A program made the position numbers and the translations under genes. DNA of 64,000 nt from Gaiella sp. (GTDB lineage: Bacteria > Actinomycetota > Thermoleophilia > Gaiellales > Gaiellaceae): assembly GCA_027493885.1 (NCBI GenBank), contig JAOSJZ010000001.1, positions 1,116,001-1,180,000 on the forward strand. The letters run 5' to 3'. The notes below the pieces were generated by a model. The model worked only from the letters and a program-made list of their open reading frames with translations. It did not search any database and had not been told where the DNA came from. Positions 1 through 8,666 of the stretch are shown piece by piece (position 1 is the stretch's first letter; the number at the start of each line of letters is the position of its first letter).

Positions 1-1
1 G

Positions 2-343
2 GCCGCGGTCGCGAGCCCCGTCGAATGTTGTGCGCCCCTTGGTGCCCGCTCGCTGGACGAGGAGCAGGCACTGGCGACGGCGGAGTTGTTCAAGGCGCTC
101 GGGGATCCCGCGCGGGTGAGGATCGTGAACCTGCTCGCGACGAGCGGCGAGCCCGTCTGCGCATGTGAGCTGTACGAGCCGCTCGGCCTGTCGCAGCCGA
201 CCGTCTCGCATCATCTGAAGAGACTCACCGACGCGGGCCTGCTCGAACGCGAGCAGCGCGGCAAGTGGGCGTACTTCTCGTTGAAGCGCGATGCCGTCGA
301 GATGCTCGCGGCGGTCGCCGACCTGAAAGGAGTGTGCTGCTGA
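2..343 (+). CDS. arsR: ArsR/SmtB-family metalloregulator (5' end outside window)
   Basis: Winged-helix repressor that in this family releases operator DNA when arsenite or another thiophilic metal binds. The reading frame is open from base 2, so the true start lies upstream. The core begins at LFKALGDPARVRIVNLL; the metal-site region reads PVCACEL, a Cys-x-Cys of the ArsR type, and the recognition helix reads LSQPTVSHHLKRL. Extra cysteines lie near the N-terminus (VECCAPLG) and at the end (GVCC). The stop overlaps the arsM start as TGATG, so the two are translationally coupled and the repressor probably controls the arsenic operon. Family call is firm; the exact metal is inferred from the neighbour. 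Confidence 0.9.
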   Translation, partial: AAVASPVECCAPLGARSLDEEQALATAELFKALGDPARVRIVNLLATSGEPVCACELYEPLGLSQPTVSHHLKRLTDAGLLEREQRGKWAYFSLKRDAVEMLAAVADLKGVCC

Positions 344-1167
344 TGTCGACCGGAGCTGGACTGCGTGAAGAGGTGCGGGCCCGCTACGCCGAGTCGGCCC
401 GGGCGGTGACCGAGGGCCGGAGCGGCGACTGCGGGTGTGGGAGCGGCTCGTGCTGCTCCGACGGCGCGCCGGACGAGAGGCTCTTCGGCGAGGCGCTCTA
501 CGACGCCGAGCAGCGGGGGGAGCTGCCGGACACAGCCGTCCTCGCCTCGCTGGGCTGTGGCAACCCGACCGCGGTCGCCGACCTGCACGAGGGTGAGGTC
601 GTGCTCGACCTCGGCTCGGGCGGCGGCATCGACGTGATCCTGTCGGCGAAGCGCGTCGGCCCCACCGGAACTGCCTACGGGCTCGACATGACCGACGAGA
701 TGCTCGCGCTCGCGCGCAGGAACGCCGCCGAGGCGGGGGTCGGGAACGTCCACTTCCTGAAGGGCGTGATCGAGCAGATCCCGCTGCCCGCCGACTCGAT
801 CGACGTCGTCATCTCCAACTGCGTGATCAACCTCTCGGTCGACAAGCCGGCCGTGCTCACCGAGATCGCCCGGGTCCTGAAGCCGGGCGGGCGGATCGGG
901 ATCAGCGACGTCGTCTCCGAGGACCGCCTGACGCCCGAGCAGCGCGCCCTGCGCGGCTCGTACGTCGGGTGCATCGCCGGCGCCCTCTCCAAGGGAGAGT
1001 ACGAGGCGGGGCTCGAGGCGGCAGGCTTCGAGCAGGTCTCCGTCGAGTTCACGCACGAGGTGGCCGACGGGATGCACGGCGCGATCGTCAAGGCCGTGAA
1101 GACGAACGACCCGCTGGCGAAGGGCCTCCCGGTGATCCAGGCTGCCGAGCGGGCGGGGTGCTGCTAG
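343..1167 (+). CDS. arsM: arsenite S-adenosylmethionine methyltransferase
   Basis: Methylates trivalent arsenic using SAM. The 274-residue protein shows the class I methyltransferase glycine loop [12 protein letters not shown] around residues 87-98 and the family cysteines: a Cys-rich N-terminal stretch (CGCGSGSCC), [14 protein letters not shown] and YVGCIAGAL, the last three matching the As(III)-binding cysteines of ArsM. A terminal AGCC adds two more. The ATG overlaps the arsR stop; the frame can be read further upstream but this coupled start fits the family N-terminus. The next gene begins immediately after the stop, so arsR, arsM and the phospholipase D-like gene look co-transcribed. Confidence 0.93.
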   Translation: MSTGAGLREEVRARYAESARAVTEGRSGDCGCGSGSCCSDGAPDERLFGEALYDAEQRGELPDTAVLASLGCGNPTAVADLHEGEVVLDLGSGGGIDVILSAKRVGPTGTAYGLDMTDEMLALARRNAAEAGVGNVHFLKGVIEQIPLPADSIDVVISNCVINLSVDKPAVLTEIARVLKPGGRIGISDVVSEDRLTPEQRALRGSYVGCIAGALSKGEYEAGLEAAGFEQVSVEFTHEVADGMHGAIVKAVKTNDPLAKGLPVIQAAERAGCC

Positions 1168-2348
1168 ATGCGGCCCCAAGCCAACCGCGGCGAGCCCCGA
1201 TCGCCGCCCGCGCGGACGACCGCGGGCGGGGAGGCCCCCGATCGCACGAAAGTTGCGGTCGAGCTGACGCTGCTCACGGACGGCGGGCAGGCAGCCTCGC
1301 GCGTGGCGGCCGAGATCGCCGCGTTCCTGAACGGCGCGGCGAAGAGCCTCGACCTGGCGCTCTACGACGTCCGCCTCGAGACCGAGGCGGGCGCCCTCGT
1401 GCTCGCCTCGCTGCTCGCGGCGCACCAGCGCGGCGTTCGCGTGCGGCTCCTGTTCGACGTCGACCACCCCGGGCCGATCCCGGTGCCGCCGCCCCCGAGA
1501 CCCGCCCGGAGGCGATCGAGGCGCTTCCCGTCGAGACGCGCGGGATCGCGGGGATCCCCGACCTGATGCACCACAAGTTCTGCGTGCGAGACGGCAGCGA
1601 CGTCTGGACGGGGTCGATGAACTGGACCGAGGACTCGTGGACGCGGCAGGAGAACGTCGTCGTCCGCGTGCTCGGGAGCGAGCAGCTCGCGTATGCGTTC
1701 ACCCTTGCGTTCGAGCAGCTCTGGGAGCGCGGCGTCGTCGAGGGCACGGGGACGGTCCAGCCGCGGCCGGTGGAGCTCGACGGGGGTGTGAGCATTCGCC
1801 CCTGGTTCACTCCCGGCTTCGGCGACGCCCTCTCCCACCGCGTCGCGAAGCACATCGGCCGCGCCCGGACGCGGATCCGGATCGCGTCCCCGGTGCTCAC
1901 CGCAGGCCCGATCCTCGGGACGCTCGTCGAGGTCGTGAACGAGGGCCGCTGCCGGGTCGTCGGCGTCGTCGACGACACGCAGGTCGACGACGTCTTCCGG
2001 CAGTGGAGCGCGAACCACGTCAGCAGCTGGAAGATCCCGCTCCTGCACACGATCGTCGAGCGCGCTGCGTTCTCGGGCAAGCCGTCCACGCCGTGGGCGC
2101 CGGACGGCGTCCAGGACTTCATGCACGCGAAGGTCGTCGTCTGCGACGACGTGTCGTTCGTCGGGTCGTTCAACTTCTCGCGCTCGGGGGAGCGGAACGC
2201 CGAGAACGTGCTCGAGATCCACGACGCCGCCACGGCGGACGCGCTCGCGCGCTACGTCGAGGACCTGGCGGCACGCTACCCGCCGGCGACCCCGCCGGAC
2301 GTGCGGCGGCAGGAAGATGCACGCGGCCCGGCGAAGACCGGCGCATGA
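1168..2348 (+). CDS. phospholipase D-like protein with two HKD motifs (frameshifted)
   Basis: Member of the PLD superfamily, which cleaves or transfers phosphodiesters through paired HxK(x)4D motifs. Both are present: HHKFCVRD followed by GSMNWT, and HAKVVVCD followed by GSFNFS. The start ATG abuts the arsM stop. The frame changes at a run of five C at 1492-1496; restoring one C joins an N-terminal half (residues about 1-110) to the catalytic half, so this is probably one protein of about 393 residues and a sequencing slip. Substrate (lipid, nucleic acid or other) cannot be told. Its place in an arsenic operon is unusual. Confidence 0.75.
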
Positions 2349-2737
2349 GCACACAGGCATCCACCACAGGCCCTCTCGGGCAACCGCGCGGGATCGCGTT
2401 CGCGATCGTCATCTCGATCATCACGCTCGGCATCTACTCGCTCTACTGGGTGTTCAAGACCCAGGAAGAGGTGAAGGAGCATTCGGGCATCGGCGTCGGC
2501 GGCGTCCTCGGCCTCGTGATCTACATCGTCGTGTCGCCCATCACGTGGTTCCTGATCCCGTCGGACGTCGGGAAGATGTTCAGGGCGGACGGCCGCGAGG
2601 CACCGTTCACGGGCTGGACCGGGCTCTGGCTCCTGCTCCCGCTGATCGGGGCGTTCGTCTGGTTCATCAAGGTGCAGGGCGCGCTCAACCGCTACTGGGG
2701 GAGCAAGGCCGGCGCTGCGGTCCCGGCCGTGGTCTAG
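2345..2737 (+). CDS. DUF4234-type small membrane protein
   Basis: 130-residue protein with three predicted membrane segments: around residues 15-35 (AFAIVISIITLGIYSLYWVF), 50-70 (GVLGLVIYIVVSPITWFLI) and 88-108 (GLWLLLPLIGAFVWFI). The first segment, with GIYSLYWVF, matches DUF4234 proteins, whose function is unknown. The ATG overlaps the stop of the phospholipase-like gene (ATGA), so it is the fourth gene of the ars operon by position. Nothing in it suggests metal transport. Confidence 0.7.
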   Translation: MSTQASTTGPLGQPRGIAFAIVISIITLGIYSLYWVFKTQEEVKEHSGIGVGGVLGLVIYIVVSPITWFLIPSDVGKMFRADGREAPFTGWTGLWLLLPLIGAFVWFIKVQGALNRYWGSKAGAAVPAVV

Positions 2738-2762
2738 CCGGCAGGAGACGTCGACCACGCCC

Positions 2763-2768
2763 TAGCAT
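2763..2768 (+). promoter_or_regulatory. -10 box TAGCAT, leaderless type
   Basis: TAGCAT lies 7 bases before the ATG at 2776 with no Shine-Dalgarno between them, matching the arrangement seen at many genes of this window. It sets the start of the aminotransferase gene. Confidence 0.6.
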
Positions 2769-2775
2769 CGGGTCG

Positions 2776-3757
2776 ATGCGGCGGCGGCCCGAACGGATCG
2801 AGCGACTTCCCGAGCAGTACTTCACGAGCCTGCTCGAGCGGATAGCCGCCGCCTCGGCGCGGGGCGGCGAGCCGCTCGTCGACCTCGGGCGCGGCAATCC
2901 GGACCTTCCCCCGCCCGCGGACGTGGTCGAGGCGCTCGCCGCGGCGGCTCGCGAGCCGACGAGCGCCGTGCACGGGTACGCCCCCTTCGCGGGCCTGCCC
3001 GAGTTGAAGGAGGCGATCGCCGCCCGGTACGCCGACGTCTACGGCGTGACGCTCGATCCCGCGAGCGAGGTCGCGATCCTGCCGGGCACCAAGACGGCGC
3101 TGGTCGAGCTCGCACTCTGCCTCGCCGAGCGAGGCTCGACGGTCGTGCTCCCCGACCCCGGTACCGCCGGGCGTGTTCGGCGACGCGGTCGCGTTCGGCC
3201 GCGAGACCGGCGCCGCGATCGTCCACGACTTCGCCTACGGCGACCTCGTCTTCGACGGACGGGCGCCCGAGAGCTTTCTCGCAGAGCCAGGCGCGCGCGA
3301 GGTCGGCGTCGAGCTGTTCTCGATGTCGAAGAGCTACGGGATGGCCGGCTGGCGGATCGGGTTCGTCGTCGGCAACGCCGAGCTCGTCGAGCGCGTGCGC
3401 TGGCTGCAGGAGCACGTTCGCGCCGGCATCTTCGTGCCCCTCCAGCGAGCCGCGATCGCGGCGCTGACCGGGCCGCAGGAGACGGTCGAGGAGCGCCGCG
3501 CGCTCTACGAGGCGCGACGCGATCGCGTCGTCGACGCGCTCGCCCCCCTCGACCCACGCTGCGAGGGCACGTTCTTCGTCTGGTTCCGCCTGCCGGAGGG
3601 GTGGACCTGCGAGCGCGTGCTCGACGAAGCGCGCGTCGGGCTCGCGCCGGGCGAGGGCTTCGGCTCGCGCGGTGCAGGGTTCGCGCGGCTGTCGCTTGCG
3701 ACCGTCGACGAGCTCCTCGATCTCGGCGTGGAGCGGCTTCGCCGCGCGCTCGGGTGA
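2776..3757 (+). pseudogene. class I/II PLP-dependent aminotransferase with internal deletion
   Basis: N-terminal part (RGNPDLPPPADV, HGYAPFAGLPELKEAI) and C-terminal part (FSMSKSYGMAGWRIGFVVGN with the PLP lysine SMSK) are typical of fold-type I aminotransferases related to LL-diaminopimelate or alanine aminotransferases. Between PDPG near 3160 and GVFGDAV near 3173 about 54 residues normally present are missing, including the YPDY and NYPxNP segments that bind PLP and substrate, and the frame changes. As written it cannot encode an active enzyme. Either a true deletion or an assembly collapse; the flanks show no other decay. Confidence 0.75.
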
Positions 3758-3763
3758 GCTTGC

Positions 3764-4945
3764 CTAGGCGACGCCGGCGAGCAGGAAGGCGCGGCTCTCC
3801 TTCAGCATCTCGCGGGCGATGACGAGGCGCTGCACCTCCTGCGTGCCCTCGTAGATCTGTGTGATCTTCGCGTCGCGCATGAACCGCTCGACGGGGTACT
3901 CCTTGACGTAGCCGTAGCCCCCGAGGATCTGCACCGCCTCGGTCGTCACCTCCATCGCGACGTCGCCGCACATGAGCTTCGCCATCGCCGAGGCCTTCGT
4001 CAGCTCGCTCTCGGAGACGCCGGCGTCGGCCATCTGCCCGAAGCGGTAGAGGAGCCCGCGCGCGGCCTCCGTCTTCGTCTCCATGTCGGCGAGCTTCGCG
4101 GCGATCAGCTGGTGCTGGGCGATCGGCTTCCCCATCGTCTCGCGCGTGCGCGCGTACTCGAGCGCGTAGTCGGTCGCGCCCTGCGCGATCCCGAGCGCCT
4201 GGGCGGCAACGCCCGGACGCGAGCGGTCGAGGATCCGCATCGCGAGCTTGAAGCCCGTCCCCTCCGGCCCCAGCCGGTTCGCCTCCGGGATCCGGCAGCC
4301 GTCGAAGACGAGCTCCCCCGTCGTCGAGCCGGCGATTCCCAGCTTCTCCTCGAGGCGCGCCACCTCGAACCCCGGCGTGTCCGCCTCGACGAGGAACGCC
4401 GAGATCCCGGAATGCCCCGCGTCGGGGTCGGTCTTCGCGAACACCGTGTAGAGGCCCGCGACGCCCGCGTTCGTGATGAACCGCTTCGTCCCCTCGAGCA
4501 CGTACTCGCCGTCGTCGCGCCGCGCGACCGTGCGCATCGCGGCGGAGTCCGAGCCGGAGCCCGCCTCGGTGAGCGCGTACGCGGCGAGCACCTCCCCGTT
4601 TGCGAGCCGCGGCAGCCAGGTCGCGCGCTGCTCGTCGGAGCCGCCGAGCTCGAGGCCGAGCGAGCCGAGCTCCTGCACCGCGAGGATCAGGCCGCTCGTC
4701 GCGCAGACCTTCGAGACCTCCTCGATCGCGACCAGCGAGAGCAGCGTGCCCGTTCCCGTGCCGCCGTGCTCCTCGCCGAAGAAGAGACCGAAGATCCCCT
4801 GCTCGCGGAAGAGCTCGACCACGTCCCAGGGGAACTCGTGCGAGGCGTCGATCTCGGCCGCCCGCGGCGCGATCCGCTCCCGCGCGAGCGTCCGCACGAG
4901 CTCGCGGAGCTCGCGCTGCTCCTCGCTCAGGACGTCCCAGGGCAC
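3764..4945 (-). CDS. acyl-CoA dehydrogenase
   Basis: Flavoprotein of beta-oxidation-type reactions that oxidises an acyl-CoA to the 2-enoyl-CoA and passes electrons to ETF. Full length at 393 residues. Visible landmarks are YALTEAGSGSDSAAM and WLPRLANG in the middle domain, ILDRSRPGVAAQALG, ILGGYGYVKEYPVERFMRDAK, and the catalytic glutamate in ITQIYEGTQ near residue 366, the position used by short- and medium-chain enzymes. The GTG start is preceded 7 bases upstream by TAGACT, a leaderless promoter. Chain length is not decidable; no ETF or thiolase gene is adjacent. Confidence 0.93.
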   Translation of the reverse strand: MPWDVLSEEQRELRELVRTLARERIAPRAAEIDASHEFPWDVVELFREQGIFGLFFGEEHGGTGTGTLLSLVAIEEVSKVCATSGLILAVQELGSLGLELGGSDEQRATWLPRLANGEVLAAYALTEAGSGSDSAAMRTVARRDDGEYVLEGTKRFITNAGVAGLYTVFAKTDPDAGHSGISAFLVEADTPGFEVARLEEKLGIAGSTTGELVFDGCRIPEANRLGPEGTGFKLAMRILDRSRPGVAAQALGIAQGATDYALEYARTRETMGKPIAQHQLIAAKLADMETKTEAARGLLYRFGQMADAGVSESELTKASAMAKLMCGDVAMEVTTEAVQILGGYGYVKEYPVERFMRDAKITQIYEGTQEVQRLVIAREMLKESRAFLLAGVA

Positions 4946-4952
4946 GCGGATC

Positions 4953-4958
4953 AGTCTA
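4953..4958 (-). promoter_or_regulatory. -10 box TAGACT of the acyl-CoA dehydrogenase gene
   Basis: On the minus strand TAGACT is followed after 7 bases by the GTG start at 4945. The same bases contain the stop codon of the toxin relic read from upstream. Confidence 0.6.
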
Positions 4959-5092
4959 GATCGACGCCGGCGGTGCGATCTCGACGAATCTCCCAGCCGT
5001 GCTGGCGAGACGCGCGTCGACGGTCAGGAACGGGCATCCGAGCCGCTGCGCGAGCACGACGGCGTCAATGACGATCAGCGGCCGGCTCGCTG
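4956..5092 (-). pseudogene. C-terminal relic of a VapC/PIN toxin
   Basis: The minus strand encodes LIVIDAVVLAQRLGCPFLTV followed by DARLAS, closely resembling the last third of PIN-domain toxins, with the aspartates of the DA and TVDAR positions kept. The N-terminal two thirds, including the first catalytic aspartate, are absent; the reading frame runs directly into the end of an antitoxin-like frame upstream. So a vapBC-type module has lost most of its toxin. The junction near 5090 is only approximate. Confidence 0.5.
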
Positions 5093-5275
5093 GAGTTGCG
5101 GATGATCCCCACCACGCTCGGCAGCGGTTGTCCTGTCACGGGCTCACCCCACGACGCGGGGATCCGGAGCTCGTCCTCGGCCAGCACGGCGCCGAGGTCG
5201 TCTTCCTCGATCACGTGCTGCTCCCGATCCCTCGCAACCACGAGCTTGCCGGAACGGATCCAGCGACGGATCCCC
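5065..5275 (-). pseudogene. relic of a helix-turn-helix antitoxin of a vapBC-like module
   Basis: Immediately after the DUF4242 stop the minus strand reads GIRRWIRSGKLVVARDREQH and then VIEEDDLGAVLAEDELRIPA before ending near 5065. The first part resembles the recognition region of excisionase/MerR-like antitoxins. The N-terminal half of the helix-turn-helix and the start codon are missing. It lies directly before the toxin relic in the usual antitoxin-toxin order. Confidence 0.45.
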
Positions 5276-5539
5276 CTACCCGCCGATTGCCTCGGCCGGC
5301 ACGAACTTGCTCACCTCGACGATCTCGTCCGCCGGGACGTTGGCGCGACGGGCCGCCTCGAGGATCGCGTCCGGCGACGGCGCCTCGTAGAGGCAGTACG
5401 TGCGGAGCCGGTCGGCAGCGATGAAGGAGAACAGCCAGCTGACGCCCTCGTCCGCATTCACCGCGTCGATCGCGCGGACGTCGTCGGCGCTCAGTTCGAG
5501 CCGATCCGCGAACCGTCTCTCGATCACGTAGAGGGGCAT
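5276..5539 (-). CDS. DUF4242 domain protein
   Basis: 87-residue protein with the DUF4242 pattern: YVIERRF at the start, AVNADEGVSWLFSFIAADRL in the middle, then TYCLYEAPSPDAILEAARRA. The family is a small ferredoxin-like fold of poorly known role, sometimes described as nickel-binding. Complete and not obviously part of an operon. The start is supported by TACCAT 6 bases before the ATG on the minus strand. Its stop is followed without a gap by the antitoxin relic. Confidence 0.8.
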   Translation of the reverse strand: MPLYVIERRFADRLELSADDVRAIDAVNADEGVSWLFSFIAADRLRTYCLYEAPSPDAILEAARRANVPADEIVEVSKFVPAEAIGG

Positions 5540-5545
5540 CGACCC

Positions 5546-5551
5546 ATGGTA
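5546..5551 (-). promoter_or_regulatory. -10 box TACCAT of the DUF4242 gene
   Basis: Minus-strand TACCAT, 6-base spacer, ATG at 5539; leaderless arrangement. Confidence 0.6.
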
Positions 5552-5560
5552 CTCGCGGCC

Positions 5561-8543
5561 TCACTCCGGCACGAGCCCGCGCCGAAGCGCGTAGGCGGCC
5601 GCCTCGGTGCGATTCGCGCAGCGGGTCTTGCGGAGGATCGAACGGATGTGGTTCGCGGCCGTGTGCTCGCTGATGTGGAGCGCGCGACCGATCTCGCGGT
5701 TCGACCGGCCGTGGGCGAGCTCGACCAGGATCTCGACCTCGCGACCGCTGAGCCCGTCGGGCAGCGCCGGGGCGGCCGATCCGGCCTCGGCCCCGAGCTC
5801 CGCCGCGCGGCGCGCGAGCCCCGGGAGGCCGATCGTCTGCGCGAGGACGAGCGCGAGCCCGAGCTGCCCCCGTGCCTGCGTGCGGTCGTCTCTCGCTCCC
5901 CGAGCCAGCAGCATGCGCGCGTAGCCGTACGCGGTGTGTGCGAGCCAGGTGCGTGCGCCGAGGCGCGTGTTCAGCGCGAGCGCGGCGTGGAAGTGGCGCT
6001 CCGCCCGCTCCCAGTCGCCGAGCACGGCCGCCGTCGTCCCGAGGTACCGGTCCATCGCCCCGTAGCAGACGACCAGGTGGCCGATCATCACGTTGGCGCC
6101 GGCATAGGCCTCGAGCTCGGGATAGAGCGCCTCCGCCGCCTCTGCGTCACCGAGCGCGGCACACGCGTCGGCGAGGTAGACGAGCGAGGCGAGCCACAGC
6201 GAGGGGCGCAGCGCGCCGAGGCCCGTGTCGAGGATCCGCCGGAGCTCACGGCGGGCATCGTCCTCCATGCCGAGCTCGGCGTAGAGCGCGGCCAGCCCCG
6301 GCCCCCACGAGGTCGAGCGGGCATCCGCGTCGAGGAGGCGCACCACCGGAGCGAGCTCGGCCAGGCGCCCCTGCTCGCGCCGCAGGCTGAACATCTGGAT
6401 CGCGTGCGTGCCGGAAGCGTCGCGGCCGGTGAGCAGCTTGCCCCACTCCTGCGAGCGGCCGGCCGCCAGCTCGGTCGCCGCGAGGTCGCCGTCACAGAGG
6501 GCGAGAGCCGCCGCGTAGTGCTCTGCGACGTGGTGGAGGAAGGGCTCGCCGAGCCGGCGGGCGATACCGAACAGGAGAGCGACCGCGTCCCTGGCCGCAT
6601 CGTGATCGCAGAGCACGACGTACGACGGCACGAGCCACGAGAGCGCCTCACCCTCGATCTCGACCTCCTCGAGCTCGCGTCCGAGGTCACGCGCCTCGAG
6701 AAGCATCCGGTTGACCTCCTCGTTCGTCGAGCTTCCGCGCGCCCAGTACGCCATCGCGAGCGTCGAGCCGAGCGTGCGCGGGTCCGAGCGGCGGCGTGAC
6801 ATCGCGATCGACTCGTCGCGCGCGAATGCGGCGCGGCTCGGCTCGCCGCGCAGCTCGAGGGCGCGCGCCAGCCCGCCGAGGACACGGGCCCGCAACTCCG
6901 AGTCGTCCTGCGCGAGACCGGCGTCGGCCTCCTCGAGGAGCTCGACCGACTCCGCGTCGTGCATCGCGGGACGCCAGGCAGCCTGCTCGAACCCGATTGC
7001 CGCTCTCGCGAGCGCCTCGGCGTCGCCGTGGGAGCGTCCGAGCTCGGCGGCACGGCGGAAGGCGTCGAGGGCCGCGTCTGCGTGGCCGGCGCGATGGCAC
7101 GCCTCGCCGAGGCGGAGCATCACCTCCAGCCGCTCGCGGGAGTCCGCGACGCCGAGGTCGAGCGCAACGCGAAACCGGTCCTCCGCCTCGCCGAAGGCGA
7201 GAGCACGCACCGCCGAGTCCGCCGCGCGCAGGTTGTAGCCCACCGCTCGCTCGACACCGCCGACCGGCGCGGCCGCGGCATAGTGATACGCGAGTGCCGC
7301 GAGCGCCGCGCGACCGTCCCGCTCCGGGCCGCGCGCCTCGAGCGCCTCCGCGACCAGGAGATGGAACTCGGCCTTCCGCGACGCCGAGAGGTGCTCGGTC
7401 ACCGCCCTGCGGACGAGCTCGTGGGCGAAGCGATACGCGAGACGACGGCCGGGCTCCTCCTCGAGCAGCCCGCTCCGAACGGCCTCGTCGACCGCGTCGG
7501 AGAGGACGTGCGCCGAGACGACCCCGGTTCGTCGCACGGTGTCGAGCTCGAAGTCCCCGCCCGCGACGGCCCCGAGCGCGAGCACCTCGTTGGCGTCGAC
7601 CGACAAGCGCGCGAGACGCTGGCTCACCACCTCGCGTACCGTCGTCGGCGTACCGAGCTGCACCGCCGGGCGGGTCAGCCGGGCGCTGCCCGCCTCGACC
7701 GTGATCGCACCCGCGTCGAGCAGCTCGCGCCACAGCTCCGTGACGAGGAACGCGTTCCCGCCGGTGAGCCCGGCGATCGCAGCGCGCAGCTCCGACGCCG
7801 GCTCGACGCCCGCGGCGAGGCGGACGAACTCCGCGATCTCGTCCTCCGTCAGCCCCGCCGAGCCGGATCCGCACCACGCCCTCCGTGCGGTATACGTCGA
7901 CGAGCGCCTCTTCGAGCTGGGCAGGAACGTCCGCGTCGGCGTCCCTGAAGGTCGCCACGAGCAGCATCCGCGCGGACGCGCCGGAGCGAACGAGATGACG
8001 CGTCAGCCGGAGCGTCGACGCGTCCGCCCAGTGCACGTCCTCGAGCACGAGGAGCAGGGGCGCCTCGCTGCCCATCCCGACGAGCAGGTCGGTGACGGCG
8101 GTGTGGAGCCGGTGCCGCTCGGTATCGGCGTCCGACGCGGCCGGCGCGGCGAGCGGCCCGACCCGGGCCGCGAGCTCCGGGAGGAGCCGCGTCAGCTCGC
8201 CGCCGGTCGCACCCAGATGGCGGCGTACCGTCTCGGGCCCCGCGTGGCGGACGAGGTGATCGAGCGCCGCCACGTACGGCCCGTAGGGCGCGGCGACAAC
8301 CGCGTCGCAGTCGCCGTAGAGCACGGTCGCGCCCTCGGCGGCAACCTCGCCGGCGAGCTCCCGCACGAGCCTGCTCTTGCCGGAGCCCGGCTCACCGGCA
8401 AGGAACGCCGCGCGGCGACCCTCCTCGGCGGACCGGGGCAGGAGCGCCCGCAGCGTCGAGAGCTCCCGCGCGCGGCCCGCGAACCCGAACGCCGGCGTCA
8501 GACGAAGCGGGCCCGGAAGAGGGATCGAGGCGTCCGTGACCAT
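5561..8543 (-). CDS. large ATP-binding LuxR-family (LAL/MalT-like) regulator (frameshifted)
   Basis: STAND-type transcription regulator of about 990 residues. N-terminal AAA/NACHT-like ATPase: Walker A GEPGSGKSR near residue 51 and Walker B LLLVLEDVHWAD near residue 162. A long helical TPR-like middle (REHFALA-type repeats such as LRLGEACHRAGHADAALDAF) follows. The end is a LuxR helix-turn-helix beginning GLSGREVEILVELAHGRSN and continuing SEHTAANHIRSILRKT. One extra G in a four-base run (7853-7856) breaks the frame; removing it joins the halves exactly. It is divergent from an FAD oxidoreductase and an 18-base palindrome sits just upstream of its start, so autoregulation or control of that gene is plausible. 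Ligand unknown. Confidence 0.82.
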
Positions 8544-8545
8544 CG

Positions 8546-8563
8546 ATGATCAGATCTGATCAT
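8546..8563. promoter_or_regulatory. 18-base perfect palindrome, candidate operator
   Basis: ATGATCAGATCTGATCAT is its own reverse complement and starts 3 bases upstream of the LuxR-type gene start, in the 123-base gap between that gene and the divergent FAD oxidoreductase. AT-rich against the surrounding GC. Suits a dimeric regulator. Confidence 0.5.
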
Positions 8564-8627
8564 TGCGCACCGAGAGCGCGCCGCAAAGTGTGTCAGCCCC
8601 GGTCATGACAGCCGGGGCGGCCGGTCC

Positions 8628-8633
8628 TACCCT
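8628..8633 (+). promoter_or_regulatory. -10 box TACCCT of the FAD oxidoreductase gene
   Basis: TACCCT lies about 33 bases before the ATG at 8667, which has its own Shine-Dalgarno (GAGGAGG at 8656-8662). Just upstream, a GCCCCGG/CCGGGGC inverted repeat with a 9-base spacer (about 8595-8617) covers the -35 area and could be an operator. A leadered promoter, unlike most here. Confidence 0.4.
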
Positions 8634-8666
8634 CGTCGAGACCGCTTCCGAGCACGAGGAGGACCT

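Noticed and set aside
5561..8543. Reading the two halves of the LuxR-type gene as two separate proteins
   Set aside because: Removing one base from a four-G run joins them exactly within a conserved segment, so one gene is more likely.
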